Part shown: positions 39,435 through 49,164 of the stretch, piece after piece
How positions within the stretch are numbered: the stretch's first letter is position 1
Layout of the letters: every line of letters begins with the position of its first letter
NCBI GenBank assembly: GCA_963811685.1
Contig: CAWESK010000010.1
Coordinates: 310,001 to 374,000 of the forward strand
Length of the DNA: 64,000 nt
Source of the DNA: CAIWHR01 sp963811685
GTDB taxonomy: Bacteria; Pseudomonadota; Gammaproteobacteria; Burkholderiales; Casimicrobiaceae
Direction of reading: 5' to 3'
The notes under the pieces: generated by a model
The model's input: only the letters and a program-made list of their open reading frames with translations
Databases searched by the model: none
Told to the model about the DNA's origin: nothing
Position numbers and translations under genes: made by a program

Positions 39435-41685
39435 ATGAAGTTCCGCTTTCCGCTCGTCATCATCGACGAGGACTTCCGCTCCGAGAACGCTTCGGGCCTC
39501 GGCATTCGCGCGCTCGCGGCGGCGATCGAGAAGGAAGGCATGGAGGTGCTCGGCGTCACGAGCTACGGCGACCTCTCGCAATTCGCGCAGCAGCAAAGCC
39601 GCGCCTCCGCCTTCATCCTGTCGATCGACGACGAGGAATTCACGCCAGGTCCGGAGCTCGATCCCGCCGTCCTCAACCTGCGCAAGTTCATCACCGAGAT
39701 CCGCTTCAAGAACGCCGAGATCCCGATCTACCTCTACGGGGAAACGCGCACGTCGCGGCACATTCCGAACGACGTGCTGCGCGAGCTGCATGGCTTCATC
39801 CACATGTTCGAGGACACGCCGGAATTCGTCGCGCGGCACATCATTCGCGAGGTGAAATCCTATCTCGACTCGCTCGCCCCACCGTTCTTCCGTGCGCTCG
39901 TCGACTACGCGCAGGACGGCTCCTACTCGTGGCACTGTCCCGGCCACTCGGGCGGCGTCGCCTTCCTCAAGAGCCCGGTCGGCCAGATGTTCCACCAGTT
40001 CTTCGGCGAGAACATGCTGCGCGCCGACGTCTGCAATTCCGTCGACGAGCTGGGGCAGCTGCTCGATCACTCGGGCCCGGTCGCCGCCGCCGAGCGCAAC
40101 GCGGCGCGCATCTTCAACGCCGACCACTGCTACTTCGTCACCAACGGCACGTCGACGTCGAACAAGATGGTCTGGCACGCCAACGTCGCACCCGGCGACA
40201 TCGCGGTCGTCGATCGCAATTGCCACGTGTCGATCCTGCATGCGATCACGATGACCGGCGCGATTCCCGTATTCCTGCCGCCGACGCGCAACCACCTCGG
40301 CATCATCGGCCCTATTCCGCTGCGGGAATTCCATCCCGACAGCATCCAGAAGCGGATCGAGGCGAATCCCTTCGCCCGCGCGGCGAAGAACAAGAAGCCG
40401 CGGATCCTGACGCTGACGCAGAGCACCTACGACGGCATCGCCTACAACGTCGAGATGCTGAAGCAGACGCTGAACGGCAGCATCGAGACGCTGCATTTCG
40501 ACGAAGCCTGGCTGCCGCACGCGGCGTTCCACGATTTCTACAAGGACATGCACGCGATCGGCAAGGATCGTCCGCGCAGCAAGGATTCGATGATCTTCGC
40601 GACGCACTCGACGCACAAGCTATTGGCCGGCATCTCGCAGGCGTCGCAGATCATCGTGCCAGGAGTCGCAGACGCGAAAGCTCGACCGCCACATCTTCAA
40701 CGAGGCGTACCTGATGCACACGTCGACGTCGCCGCAGTACGCGATCATCGCGTCGTGCGACGTGTCGGCGGCGATGATGGAGCCGCCCGGCGGCACCGCG
40801 CTGGTCGAGGAATCGATCATCGAGGCGCTCGACTTCCGCCGCGCGATGCGCAAGGTCGACGACGAGTGGGGCAAGGACTGGTGGTTCAAGGTCTGGGGGC
40901 CGGAGCGGCTGGCGCCCGAAGGCATGGGCAAGCGCGACGACTGGCTGTTGCGCGCCAACGAGAAATGGCACGGCTTCGGCGACCTGGCGCCGGGCTTCAC
41001 GATCCTCGATCCGATCAAGGCGACGATCATCACACCCGGACTGGACGTGTCGGGCAAGTTCGCGAAGACGGGAATCCCGGCGTCGATCGTCACGCGCTTT
41101 CTCGCCGAGCACGGCGTCATCGTCGAGAAGACGGGACTCTACTCGTTCTTCATCATGTTCACGATCGGCATCACCAAGGGCCGGTGGAACACGCTCGTCA
41201 CGGCGCTGCAGCAGTTCAAGGACGACTACGACAAGAACCAGCCGCTGTGGAAGATCCTGCCGGAGTTCGTCGCCAAGCATCCGAAGTACGAGCGCGTCGG
41301 CCTGCGCGACCTGTGCCAGCAGATCCACGACATGTACAAGGCGAACGACGTGGCGCGCGTGACGACCGAGATGTACCTGTCCGACATGCAGCCGGCGATG
41401 AAGCCGTCCGACGCGTTCGCGTGCATGGCGCACCGCGAGATCGAGCGCGTCGAGATCGACAATCTCGAGGGCCGCGTGACGAGCGTGCTGCTGACGCCCT
41501 ATCCGCCGGGCATTCCGCTGCTGATTCCCGGCGAGCGGTTCAACCGGACCATCGTCCAGTACCTCCAGTTCGCGCGGAGCTTCAACGAGAAGTTTCCGGG
41601 CTTCGACACCGACATCCACGGACTCGTCGAGGAGGTGGACGGCACCCGCGTCCGCTATTTCATGGACTGCGTGCGCCCGCGGTAA
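39435..41685 (+). CDS. Lysine/arginine/ornithine decarboxylase, group III (one frame break)
   Basis: PLP-dependent basic amino acid decarboxylase of the large, Adi/Cad/Spe-like type: N-terminal wing domain (MKFRFPLVIIDEDFRSENAS), then the PLP domain with WHCPGHSGGVAFLKSP, FVTNGTSTSNKMVWH, HFDEAWLPHAAF and the PLP-binding Lys in STHKLLAGISQ. At 40659-40660 a surplus C (GTGCCAG) breaks the frame; without it QIIV continues as QESQTRKLDRHIFNEAY to 41685, giving about 749 residues. I cannot choose among Lys, Arg and Orn from sequence. It follows dcd in many betaproteobacteria; here ~5.8 kb of other genes lie between. Confidence 0.9.
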
Positions 41686-41729
41686 GCGGTGGGGGGATGT
41701 CGGGGCCGCTGCCTCCCGACGCGCGCGCG

Positions 41730-43509
41730 CTAGTCCGTTCGCGGCGTCCCGTCCGGGAGCGCCACGTGGCATTCGTTGAAGATGCGCGCGGTACAGTCCC
41801 GGCAGATGGCCGAGTCGAGGGTCGGATAGATCGCCCGGATCGCCTCGTCCTTGGTGACGAAAATCCGCTCGCGGCCGATACGCGCGAGGAAGCCGCCGCG
41901 TTCGAGCGCGCTGCGCACTGCGCGTTTCAGGCTCGTGACGAAGAGCGCGCCGCCGGATTCCTCGGCCCGGCGCGCCTCCCGCACGAGCAACTCGCCGCCG
42001 GCCACGTCGACGAAATTGATGCCGCTGCCGATCAGCAGGATGCGCCGGCGTGACGGCGACGCCTTGCGGATCGCTTCGAGCTCGTCGTGCACGTGCTCGA
42101 CCGCGCCGAAGAAGAGGGAGCCGTCGACGCGCAGGAGCGCGAGCTGCGGGCATTGCGCCCGAGGCACGGGGCTATTCCCTGTCGCTGCGTTGAACCGGCG
42201 ATGCGGCGACGCCGGGTCGGGCGTCACCTCGGTGAGGCGGGGATGCGTTGTGCGGTTGAGATAGACGAACAGCGACGCCAGCACGCCGATGAAGATCGCG
42301 AACTCGAGCTGGAGGGCCAGCGTCGAGACGAACGTCAACCCGAGAACCAGCGCCTCGCCGCGGTGTGTGCCGGCGATCCTGCGCATCTCCTTGACCTCGA
42401 TCAGGCCCCACGCGACGACGAACAGCAGCGCCGCCATCGTGGCCAGCGGGAGGTGCGCGACCAGCGGCGCGATCGCGACGACGACGACGAGGAGGACGAC
42501 GGCCGAGAAGACCGCGGCGAGCGGTGTGCGCGCCCCGGCATCGTAGTTGACCCAGATCCGGTTGAACGAGCCCGACGACGTATAGGCCGACGTGAACGCG
42601 CCGGTCAGGTTGGACAGGCCCTGGCCGATGAATTCCTGGCTGCTGTCGATCCGCTGCCCCGATTTCGCGGCGACGGCGCGCGCGACCGATACTGCCTGGG
42701 CGAGAGCGAGCGCCGTCAGCGCGAGCGCCGCCGGCGCGAGCTTGCGCCATTCGTCGAGATCGAATGACGGCAGCGAAAATTGCAGGCAACCCCGACGGCA
42801 GTGCGCCGACCGTCGGCACCACTGCCACGCCGGTGGAAGCGAGCGCGTAGCCGAACAGGCTGCCCGCGACCAGCCCGACGATCATGTAGGGGATCTGCGG
42901 AAGCCATCGTTTCGCGGCGATCGCGGCGACGAGCGTAAGCGCGCCCGTCGCGAAGATCCACGGATCCGCCGACGCCGCATAGCGGACGAACGTGCGCAGG
43001 CTCTCGAAGAACCCCGCACCCGAAGGCACCGGCACCCCGGTGAAATTCCCGAGTTGCGCGGCGATGATGAGCAGGCCCGCCCCCGCCGTGAACCCGACGA
43101 CGACCGTGTGCGAGATGAAGTTGACGAGCGCTCCGAGGCGCGCGAGCCCCATCGCGATCTCCACGAGGCCGACGAGCAGCGTGAGCGTGAGCACGAGGCG
43201 GATGTAGTCGGCGCTTCCGGGCGCCGCCATCGGGGCGACCGTTGCGAATACGGCCAGCGAGATCGTATTGGTGGGACCTGAAACCTGGTGCCACGACGAG
43301 CCCCACAGCGCGGCGACGGCGACGGGAAGCATCGCGCAGTAGAGGCCGTATTGCGGCGGCAGCCCCGCGAGCGTGGCGTAGGCCACGGCCTGCGGCAGCA
43401 CGACGAACGCGCCGACGATGCCCGCAAGAAGATCGGCACGCAGCGTCGCGCGCGTGATGCGATCACGCCAGGCGAGAAACGGGAAGAGGCGAAGAGCGAG
43501 TGGCGGCAT
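41730..43509 (-). CDS. SulP-family anion transporter with STAS domain (one frame break)
   Basis: A sulfate-permease-family transporter, about 590 residues after repair. The N-terminus GIVGAFVVLPQAVAYATLAGLPPQYGLY is the SulP signature. At about 42775-42785 a surplus base in GCAATTTTCG breaks the frame, separating GLPAI from FSLPSFDLDEWRKLAPAAL; the second part has the transport core end (ATMAALLFVVAWGLIEV), and a C-terminal STAS domain (LALLRVDGSLFFGAVEHV; IGSGINFVDVAGGELLV). Substrate could be sulfate, bicarbonate or another anion; closeness to the sulfonate genes is suggestive only. Converges with the decarboxylase. Confidence 0.88.
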
Positions 43510-43617
43510 GGAGGCGCGGCCGCCATCTTAGGGAACTCGCGACCGCCGCCATCATGCGGCCTTCCGCGGACTGCGGGCAAATCTTCGCTGGCGGAGCCCC
43601 GCCGCGGGCTGCGCGCT

Positions 43618-44604
43618 TTACGCCGCGACGCGCGCCGCTTCGACCGACCCCGGCAGGGTCGCCGGCTTGCCGCCCTTGTCCGCGCCGTCGATGCGTGCCA
43701 TGTGCACGAGCGAGGCGAGCACGCAGGACGCCATCCGCACTTCCATCGAGTCCGTGCGCGAGAGAATGACGATCGGGATCGTCGCTCCCAGCACGATGCC
43801 CGCGGCGAGCCCGCCGGTGACGCCGGTGAGCGTGCGCACGACCATCGAGGCCGCTTCCATCGTCGGCGCGATCATCACGTCGGGACGCCCGGCGACGTCC
43901 GACTTGACGCCGTTCGTGCGTGCCGCCTCGGCCGACAGCGCGGAGTCGGCCGTCAGCGGTCCGTCGACGACGGCGCTGCCGAACATGCCCTGCTCGGCCA
44001 TTGTCTTCAGCGCCGCCGCGTCGGCCGTCGACACGAAGGCAGGCGTCACGTAATCCATCGCAGCGAGCAGCGCCACGTTCGGCGTGGCGATGCCGATCGC
44101 GCGGGCGAGGTCGATCGTGTTGGCGACGATGTCCTTCTTCGCCGCCAGGTTGGGGACGACGTTGAGCTGCGCGTCGGCCACGAGCATCCCGTTTGGGCGG
44201 CCCGGCAGGTCGAGAAAGTACGCATGCGACAGCCGGCGCTCGGAACGCAGCCCCGATTCGGGCGCGGCGACCGGGGTGAGCAGCTCGCCGTCGCTCATGC
44301 TGCCCTTGATCAATGCCGACACCGTGCCTTCGCGGGCGACTTCGGCTGCGCGCAACCCGGCTGCCCGGGGATCGTCCACGGTGTCGATGATCGACAGCCG
44401 CGAAATGTCGAGGCCCGCCTTGGCCGCGGTGTCGCGAATGCGTCCCTCGGGACCGATCAGCAGTGGCGCCAGATAGCCGGCAAACGCCCCCGACAGCGCC
44501 AGCTGCAGCGAATCACGGTCGCACGGATGCACGACCGCCGCGGGAAGAGGCGGCCGCATGCGGATCTTTTCCACGAGGCGCTGGAATTGCGGACGCATGG
44601 CCAT
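43618..44604 (-). CDS. pta: Phosphate acetyl/butyryltransferase family enzyme
   Basis: A 328-residue Pta/Ptb enzyme transferring an acyl group between phosphate and CoA. Typical segments are AAVVHPCDRDSLQLAL, LLIGPEGRIRD, SALIKGSMSDGELLTPVA, and the C-terminal VTGGLAAGIVLGATIPIVILSRTDS (split to be brief). Xsc-type sulfonate degradation ends in acetyl phosphate, which needs a Pta to enter metabolism as acetyl-CoA; the tau/xsc/sau genes start 2 kb away, so this is the likely partner although it is not in the same operon. Phosphate butyryltransferase activity cannot be excluded. Confidence 0.85.
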   Translation of the reverse strand: MAMRPQFQRLVEKIRMRPPLPAAVVHPCDRDSLQLALSGAFAGYLAPLLIGPEGRIRDTAAKAGLDISRLSIIDTVDDPRAAGLRAAEVAREGTVSALIKGSMSDGELLTPVAAPESGLRSERRLSHAYFLDLPGRPNGMLVADAQLNVVPNLAAKKDIVANTIDLARAIGIATPNVALLAAMDYVTPAFVSTADAAALKTMAEQGMFGSAVVDGPLTADSALSAEAARTNGVKSDVAGRPDVMIAPTMEAASMVVRTLTGVTGGLAAGIVLGATIPIVILSRTDSMEVRMASCVLASLVHMARIDGADKGGKPATLPGSVEAARVAA

Positions 44605-44746
44605 GGTGCCCGGAGGGTCGCAAGCCGCCCCACCGTTGTCAACACCCCCCCGATAGGTGGACGCCGGCAGGGGACCCGCGGCGGGCGCCGCTCGGCAAGC
44701 CCGACGGGCACTCCTGCGTGGCCTCGGCGGACCGCGTCACCCCCCC

Positions 44747-44760
44747 TTGACGCCGGTCAA
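44747..44760 (+). promoter_or_regulatory. FNR/ANR-type operator and class II promoter of the hemerythrin gene
   Basis: TTGAC-GCCG-GTCAA, a perfect palindrome with the same half sites as that before hupS. Centre 44753.5; a -41.5 location predicts a start near 44795 and a -10 at about 44783-44788, where TAGGAT (44782-44787) lies. It is in the 250-base gap between pta (minus) and the hemerythrin-like gene (plus). The spacing fits the plus strand only. Confidence 0.65.
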
Positions 44761-44854
44761 CCCCACCCCTGCCACGGAGCCTAGGATTAAGCTTTCCCCT
44801 TGCGGAAGCAGGCGTTTTTCGACCGTCGCCCGTCCCGGCGCCGTCCCGACCGTC

Positions 44855-45430
44855 ATGCGTGCCATCCAGATCATCGAGGACGAGCATCGCTCGCTCGCCG
44901 CCGTGCTGCACGGCCTCCTCTATCTCGTCCGCGAGATCCACGTGCGGGGGGAGCCTCCCGATTTCGAGTTGCTCGGCGCGATGCTTAACTATATCGATGC
45001 GTTCCCCGAGCGCTTCCACCATCCCAAGGAGGACGCGTACCTGTTTCGCAAGCTGCGCGAGCGCGATCCGTCTGCCGGCACGCTGCTCGACCAGCTCGAA
45101 GCGCAGCACGTGGAAGGCCGGCACCTCATCCAGGGGCTGAAGGACGCGCTGGCGCGCTGCGAGCACGAGAACGGCAACGTCGCCGATTTCGCGCAGCGGG
45201 CCGCCGACTTCGCGTCGTTCCACTGGGACCACATGCAGCGGGAGGAAACCGAGGTCATGCCGCGCTCGCGCCTGCATCTGACGGCGCAGGACTGGAAGGA
45301 GATCGACGCGGCGTTCGCCGACAACGACGATCCGCTGCTGGGGGCCGACGCGCGCGACAGCTTCCGGCAGCTTTTCCGGCGGATCGTCAACCTCGCGCCG
45401 CCTCCGCTGGGCGTCGGGCCCGCGCGCTAA
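44855..45430 (+). CDS. Hemerythrin HHE cation-binding domain protein
   Basis: A 191-residue cytosolic four-helix protein with the hemerythrin-like HHE pattern: EDEHRSLAAVL, RFHHPKEDAYLFRKL, HVEGRHLIQGL and HWDHMQREETEVM give the His and Glu residues of a di-iron centre. ATG 44855 begins MRAIQIIEDEHRSL; there is no clear ribosome site. Related proteins bind O2 or NO or repair iron-sulfur clusters; which applies here is unknown. The upstream FNR-type operator suggests raised expression at low oxygen. Confidence 0.88.
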   Translation: MRAIQIIEDEHRSLAAVLHGLLYLVREIHVRGEPPDFELLGAMLNYIDAFPERFHHPKEDAYLFRKLRERDPSAGTLLDQLEAQHVEGRHLIQGLKDALARCEHENGNVADFAQRAADFASFHWDHMQREETEVMPRSRLHLTAQDWKEIDAAFADNDDPLLGADARDSFRQLFRRIVNLAPPPLGVGPAR

Positions 45431-45529
45431 AGAAGCGGGTTCGCGGTCAAGAGTGGCGTCGTGGCGCAGTCGCGCGTTGCCCGCGCCCGAATCCGCGCGC
45501 ACGGAAATCCTGAATGACCGCCCGTTCAC

Positions 45530-46282
45530 CTAGCGCGGCGCATAGCCGCCGTATCCGACGCGAAACTCGGCCCGGCATCCGTTGGTCACCCAGATCGTGT
45601 TGTTGGAGCCGTTGAAACCCCAGGTCCGGCCTTCGATGCAATCGCCGGGCGGGGTGCTCAGCTGCCGGAAGAGCACCACGGGCCCGCCGGGGACCTCGCA
45701 CTCCGCGTTGCGATAGTTCTGCGATTCGCAGACCACTGTCGTCCCCTGCATCGGAGGCGGGCGCGCGTAGCCGCCGCCATAGCCGGTGCGAAACTCCGCC
45801 CGGCATCCGCCGGTGACCCAGATCGTGTTGTTGTAGCCGTTGAATCCCCAGGTCTGGCCCTCGATGCAGTTACCCGGAGGCGTGCTGAGTTGCCGGATGA
45901 GCGCGACGGGTCCGCCGGCGACCGGGCACTCCGCGTTGCGATAGTTCTGCGATTCGCAGACCACCACCGTCACCCCCGGCGTTGGAGGAGGCCGTCCGTA
46001 GCCGCCACCGTAGCCGGTACGAAACTCGGCCCGGCATCCACCGGTGACCCAGATCGTGTTGTTGTAGCCGTTGAACCCCCAGGTCTGCCCTTCGATGCAA
46101 TCGCCGGGCGGCGTGCTCAGTTGCCGGATGATCGCCACGGGGCCGCCGGCGATGGGGCACTCGGCGTTTTGATAGTTCTGCGATTCGCACGTGACGATCG
46201 TTCCCTGCGCGGCAACGGTGTGCGCGAACAGCGCGGCCAAAGCGGCGAGGGCGCACGTTGTCAGATTTCCCCTGGTGCCCAT
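45530..46282 (-). CDS. Secreted DUF3011 protein with three tandem repeats
   Basis: A 250-residue secreted protein: signal peptide MGTRGNLTTCALAALAALFAHTVAAQG (start ATG 46282; the frame further upstream is not signal-like), followed by three near-identical copies of a ~72-residue DUF3011-type unit. Each has CESQNYxNAEC, GGPVxxxRQLSTPPGxCIEG and NTIWVTxGCRAEFR, with four conserved Cys probably forming disulfides. Units are joined by GYGGGYxRPPPxxG linkers. The DNA repeats are also close (about 219-225 bases each). The function of the domain is unknown; carbohydrate or surface binding is a guess only. Confidence 0.82.
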   Translation of the reverse strand: MGTRGNLTTCALAALAALFAHTVAAQGTIVTCESQNYQNAECPIAGGPVAIIRQLSTPPGDCIEGQTWGFNGYNNTIWVTGGCRAEFRTGYGGGYGRPPPTPGVTVVVCESQNYRNAECPVAGGPVALIRQLSTPPGNCIEGQTWGFNGYNNTIWVTGGCRAEFRTGYGGGYARPPPMQGTTVVCESQNYRNAECEVPGGPVVLFRQLSTPPGDCIEGRTWGFNGSNNTIWVTNGCRAEFRVGYGGYAPR

Positions 46283-46433
46283 GGTTGTCGCCTCCGGTTC
46301 ATGCGGCTCGATCCGCGACCCAAGTCCGCGGCGCGCCTGATGGGCCGCCATGTCTCGGCGAGCGGCGGCGCGCCTCGCGACCCGATTCTAACCCCGCCGC
46401 CGACGCACGTGGCGAGTCCGCAACTGCGGCCCT

Positions 46434-47258
46434 TTAGACCTTGCCTTTCCAGGGGACGACCAGGCGCTCGACGTAGCGCATGAGGAGATCGAACAGGTAG
46501 GCGATCGCGCCGATCACGACGATGCCCATGATGACGATGTCGGTGCGCAGGAAATTCGACGCGTTCAGCACCATCTGGCCGAGGCCATGGGTCGCGGCCA
46601 CCATCTCGGCGGCGACGAGCGTCGTCCACCCGAAGCCGATCGAGATGCGCATCGCCGTCAGTATCTCGGGCATCGCGCCCGGGATGATCACGTGCGCGAT
46701 CACCTGCCACTTCGACGCGCCCATCGAGTAGGCCGCCTGGATCTGCTCCTGCGACACCGAGCGCACGCCGGCGCGCGCGCTCATCGCGAGCGGCGCGAAG
46801 CAGGCGAGATAGATCAACAGCACCTTCGAGAGCTCGTCGATGCCAAACCAGATGACGATGAGCGGCAGGTAGGCAAGCGGCGGCAGCGGCCGGTAGAACT
46901 CGATCGGCGGATCGAAGATGCCGCGCGCGATCCGCGACACGCCCATCGCGATGCCGATGGGGACGGCGGTCAGGCACGCGGCGAAGAACGCCGTGAACAC
47001 ACGGAACATCGACCATCCGAAGTGCTCGCCGAGCGGCGCGTCGGTCAGCTGCCCCATCGCCGATTCGTAGAGTCGGGTGAAGACGATCTCGGGGGTCGGG
47101 AGGAACAGCGGCGGCAGCCAGCGCAGATGGCTCGCGAGCCACCACAGCAGGAAGATCCCGCCCATCGTGACGACGCTGATGAGCGTGCTCCTGCCTTCGC
47201 CGATCGTCGCGTAGCGCGACGTCTTCGGCGCGCGGTTACCGTTCGCCGGCATCGTCAT
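46434..47258 (-). CDS. tauC: Taurine ABC transporter permease
   Basis: A 274-residue inner-membrane permease of the TauC/SsuC/NrtB family with about six helices. The EAA loop that meets the ATPase is QAAYSMGASKWQVIAHVIIPGAMPEILTAMR, here with the conserved Ala-Gly-like MGAS and later GxxxP pattern. It overlaps tauB by 23 bases. The transported substrate is inferred as taurine from the neighbouring tpa, ald and xsc; nitrate or alkanesulfonate permeases are close relatives. Confidence 0.85.
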   Translation of the reverse strand: MTMPANGNRAPKTSRYATIGEGRSTLISVVTMGGIFLLWWLASHLRWLPPLFLPTPEIVFTRLYESAMGQLTDAPLGEHFGWSMFRVFTAFFAACLTAVPIGIAMGVSRIARGIFDPPIEFYRPLPPLAYLPLIVIWFGIDELSKVLLIYLACFAPLAMSARAGVRSVSQEQIQAAYSMGASKWQVIAHVIIPGAMPEILTAMRISIGFGWTTLVAAEMVAATHGLGQMVLNASNFLRTDIVIMGIVVIGAIAYLFDLLMRYVERLVVPWKGKV

Positions 47259-48057
47259 TCCCCACCGCCAGGTCGTCGATGCCGGCGTCGCGGTGCAGGA
47301 TCACGGCGAGCACTTCCTCGCGGACGCGTATGAAGTCGGGCGACGACTTGACGGCGCGCGCGTTGCGCGTCTCGATGAAGCGGCGGCCGAAGTCGAGCTC
47401 GTATTCGTGCGAGATCTTGCCGGGGCGCGGCGTCATGACGACGAGATGCGTCGCGAGGAACAGCGCCTCCTCGACACTGTGCGTGATGAAGAAGCACATC
47501 TTGCCGGTGCGATGCCAGACATCGAGCACGAGCTCCTGGATCGATTCGCGCGTGAACGCATCGAGCGCGCCGAGCGGCTCGTCCATCAGCATCACCTCGG
47601 GGTCCGAGGCGAGCGCACGGGCGATGCCCACGCGCTGCTGCATTCCGCCCGAGAGCTCGTAGATCGCGCGCTGCGCGAAGTCCTCGAGGCCGACGAGGCG
47701 GAGCGTGTCGATGGCGACGCGGCGCCGTTCCGCAGTCGCGACGCCGCGCATCCTGAGGCCGAAGGCGACGTTATCGACGACATTGAGCCAGGGCATCAGC
47801 GCGTGCTTCTGGAAGACGACCCCGCGATCGGCGCCCGGGCCGGTCACTGCGTTGCCGTCGAGCAGGATCTCGCCGTCCGTGGGGGGCAGGAAGCCGGCGA
47901 TGCACGAGAGCAGCGTCGTCTTGCCGCAGCCGGACGCACCGATGGCGACGACGAAGTCGCCGTCGCGCATCGTGAGGTTGACGTTCGACAGCGCGTCGAC
48001 GGTGCCCCTTTTCGACGCGTAGCGGACGCCGAGCTGGCGGATATCGAGCATCGGCAT
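47236..48057 (-). CDS. tauB: Taurine ABC transporter ATP-binding protein
   Basis: ABC ATPase energising the importer. Walker A GASGCGKTTLL, Q-loop VFQKHALMPWLNV, signature LSGGMQQRVGIARAL and Walker B VMLMDEPLGALD are all intact. I choose ATG 48057 (MPMLDIRQLGVRY), preceded by GGGAA, instead of the frame start at 48111. 273 residues, slightly longer than TauB usually is, due to the C-terminal helix. It overlaps tauC by 23 bases and follows tauA with a terminator-like hairpin between. Confidence 0.87.
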   Translation of the reverse strand: MPMLDIRQLGVRYASKRGTVDALSNVNLTMRDGDFVVAIGASGCGKTTLLSCIAGFLPPTDGEILLDGNAVTGPGADRGVVFQKHALMPWLNVVDNVAFGLRMRGVATAERRRVAIDTLRLVGLEDFAQRAIYELSGGMQQRVGIARALASDPEVMLMDEPLGALDAFTRESIQELVLDVWHRTGKMCFFITHSVEEALFLATHLVVMTPRPGKISHEYELDFGRRFIETRNARAVKSSPDFIRVREEVLAVILHRDAGIDDLAVGNDDAGER

Positions 48058-48078
48058 GGCGTTCCCGATTGTAGACAG

Positions 48079-48116
48079 AAAAACGGCGGCGCCTGCCGTG
48101 TCAGCTGGCACCGCCG
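48079..48116 (-). terminator. Terminator-like hairpin between tauA and tauB
   Basis: On the minus strand CGGCGGTGCC (48116-48107) and GGCGCCGCCG (48093-48084) form a GC-rich stem with one G-T pair and a 13-base loop, followed directly by TTTTT (48083-48079). This is a classic intrinsic terminator form inside the transporter operon. Partial termination here would give more binding protein than ATPase and permease. Confidence 0.6.
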
Positions 48117-48145
48117 CGCGTCGGCCGGGAGCCGACGATCCCGCG

Positions 48146-49141
48146 TTATTTCATCGCTTCCGTGACCCACTGCGTCGTCACGGACTTGCTGAAATCCGGG
48201 GCGACCGACTGCAGCCGGCCTTGCTCCTTCAGGAAATTCGCCTGTTGCGCGAGCGCCTTCGCCGCAGCGCCGTCGGCGCCGCCGCCCAGCCACGCGGGCG
48301 ACGCCTGGTCCTTCAAGCTCGGGAAGCCGTAGAGCGCCATCGCATCAGCGACATCCTCGGGCTTGCCGCCCGACCACTTGGCGACCGCTGCGGCCTTGGC
48401 GGCGTCGCCGGTCCAGGCCTTCGGATTCGCCCGATAGTCGGCGTCGGCCTTGCCGATGGCCTTGACGAGCGCCACCATGAACGCCGGGTTTTCCGTCGCG
48501 AACTTTTTCGAGACGACGAGACCGTCGAACGTGCACGCGCCCTGCTTGCAGATGTCGCCCGACGTCGTCAGCACCTTGCCGTTCTTCTTGACCGTCGACA
48601 GCACGGGATCCCAGATGAACGTCGCGTCGAGATCGCCGCGGCCCCAGGCGGCCGCGATCTCCGGCGGCCGCATGTTGAGGATCTGCACGTCGGTCGGCTT
48701 GAGGCCGGCCTTCTGCAGCGCGTAGAGAAGCTGGAAGTGCGACGTCGATACGAAAGGCGTCCCGACTTTCTTGCCCTTGAGATCGGCGATCGTGTTGACG
48801 CCGCTGCCGTTGCGCGCCACCAGCGCTTCAGCCGAGGCGATGTCCTCGAGGATCCAGAAGAGCTCGACGTCCATGCCCTGGCTGATCGCAGTGGCGACCC
48901 CGGTCGATCCGACTTCGCCGACCGCGACGTCTCCCGACGCCATTGCGCGGATCACGTCGCCGCCGCCGCCGAACTGCCGCCAGTTGATCTTGTAGCCGGT
49001 CGCCTTTTCGATCTCGCCTGTCTGCTGCACCCAGCGGAACGGATTCATCATGTCCTGGTAGGCGAACGTGACCGTCTTTTGCGCCCACGCCGGCAGTGCG
49101 GCGGCGAGCGCCAGTACCAACCCTGCAATCAATCGTTTCAT
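48146..49141 (-). CDS. tauA: Taurine ABC transporter substrate-binding protein
   Basis: A 331-residue periplasmic binding protein. Signal peptide MKRLIAGLVLALAAALPAWAQ; then TVTFAYQDMMNPFRWVQQTG, INWRQFGGGGDVIRAMASGD and ATAISQGMDVELFWILEDIA, a clear TauA-like series. ATG 49141 has GGGAGGAG upstream. A conserved FIWDPVLSTVKKNGKVLTTSG segment follows. It is the gene after tpa on the minus strand. TauA is the best family match; related SsuA proteins bind other sulfonates. Confidence 0.88.
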   Translation of the reverse strand: MKRLIAGLVLALAAALPAWAQKTVTFAYQDMMNPFRWVQQTGEIEKATGYKINWRQFGGGGDVIRAMASGDVAVGEVGSTGVATAISQGMDVELFWILEDIASAEALVARNGSGVNTIADLKGKKVGTPFVSTSHFQLLYALQKAGLKPTDVQILNMRPPEIAAAWGRGDLDATFIWDPVLSTVKKNGKVLTTSGDICKQGACTFDGLVVSKKFATENPAFMVALVKAIGKADADYRANPKAWTGDAAKAAAVAKWSGGKPEDVADAMALYGFPSLKDQASPAWLGGGADGAAAKALAQQANFLKEQGRLQSVAPDFSKSVTTQWVTEAMK

Positions 49142-49164
49142 GGTCTCCTCCCGAAGGAACAACG

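Noticed and set aside
40620..40720. Programmed frameshift in the decarboxylase (and likewise in hypX, metG, sulP, xsc)
   Set aside because: No conserved slippery site, pseudoknot or known recoding in these families; many unrelated genes are affected, some essential, so consensus error is simpler.
45530..46351. Longer start for the DUF3011 protein at 46351
   Set aside because: The added 23 residues are not signal-like, whereas ATG 46282 opens directly into a classical signal peptide.
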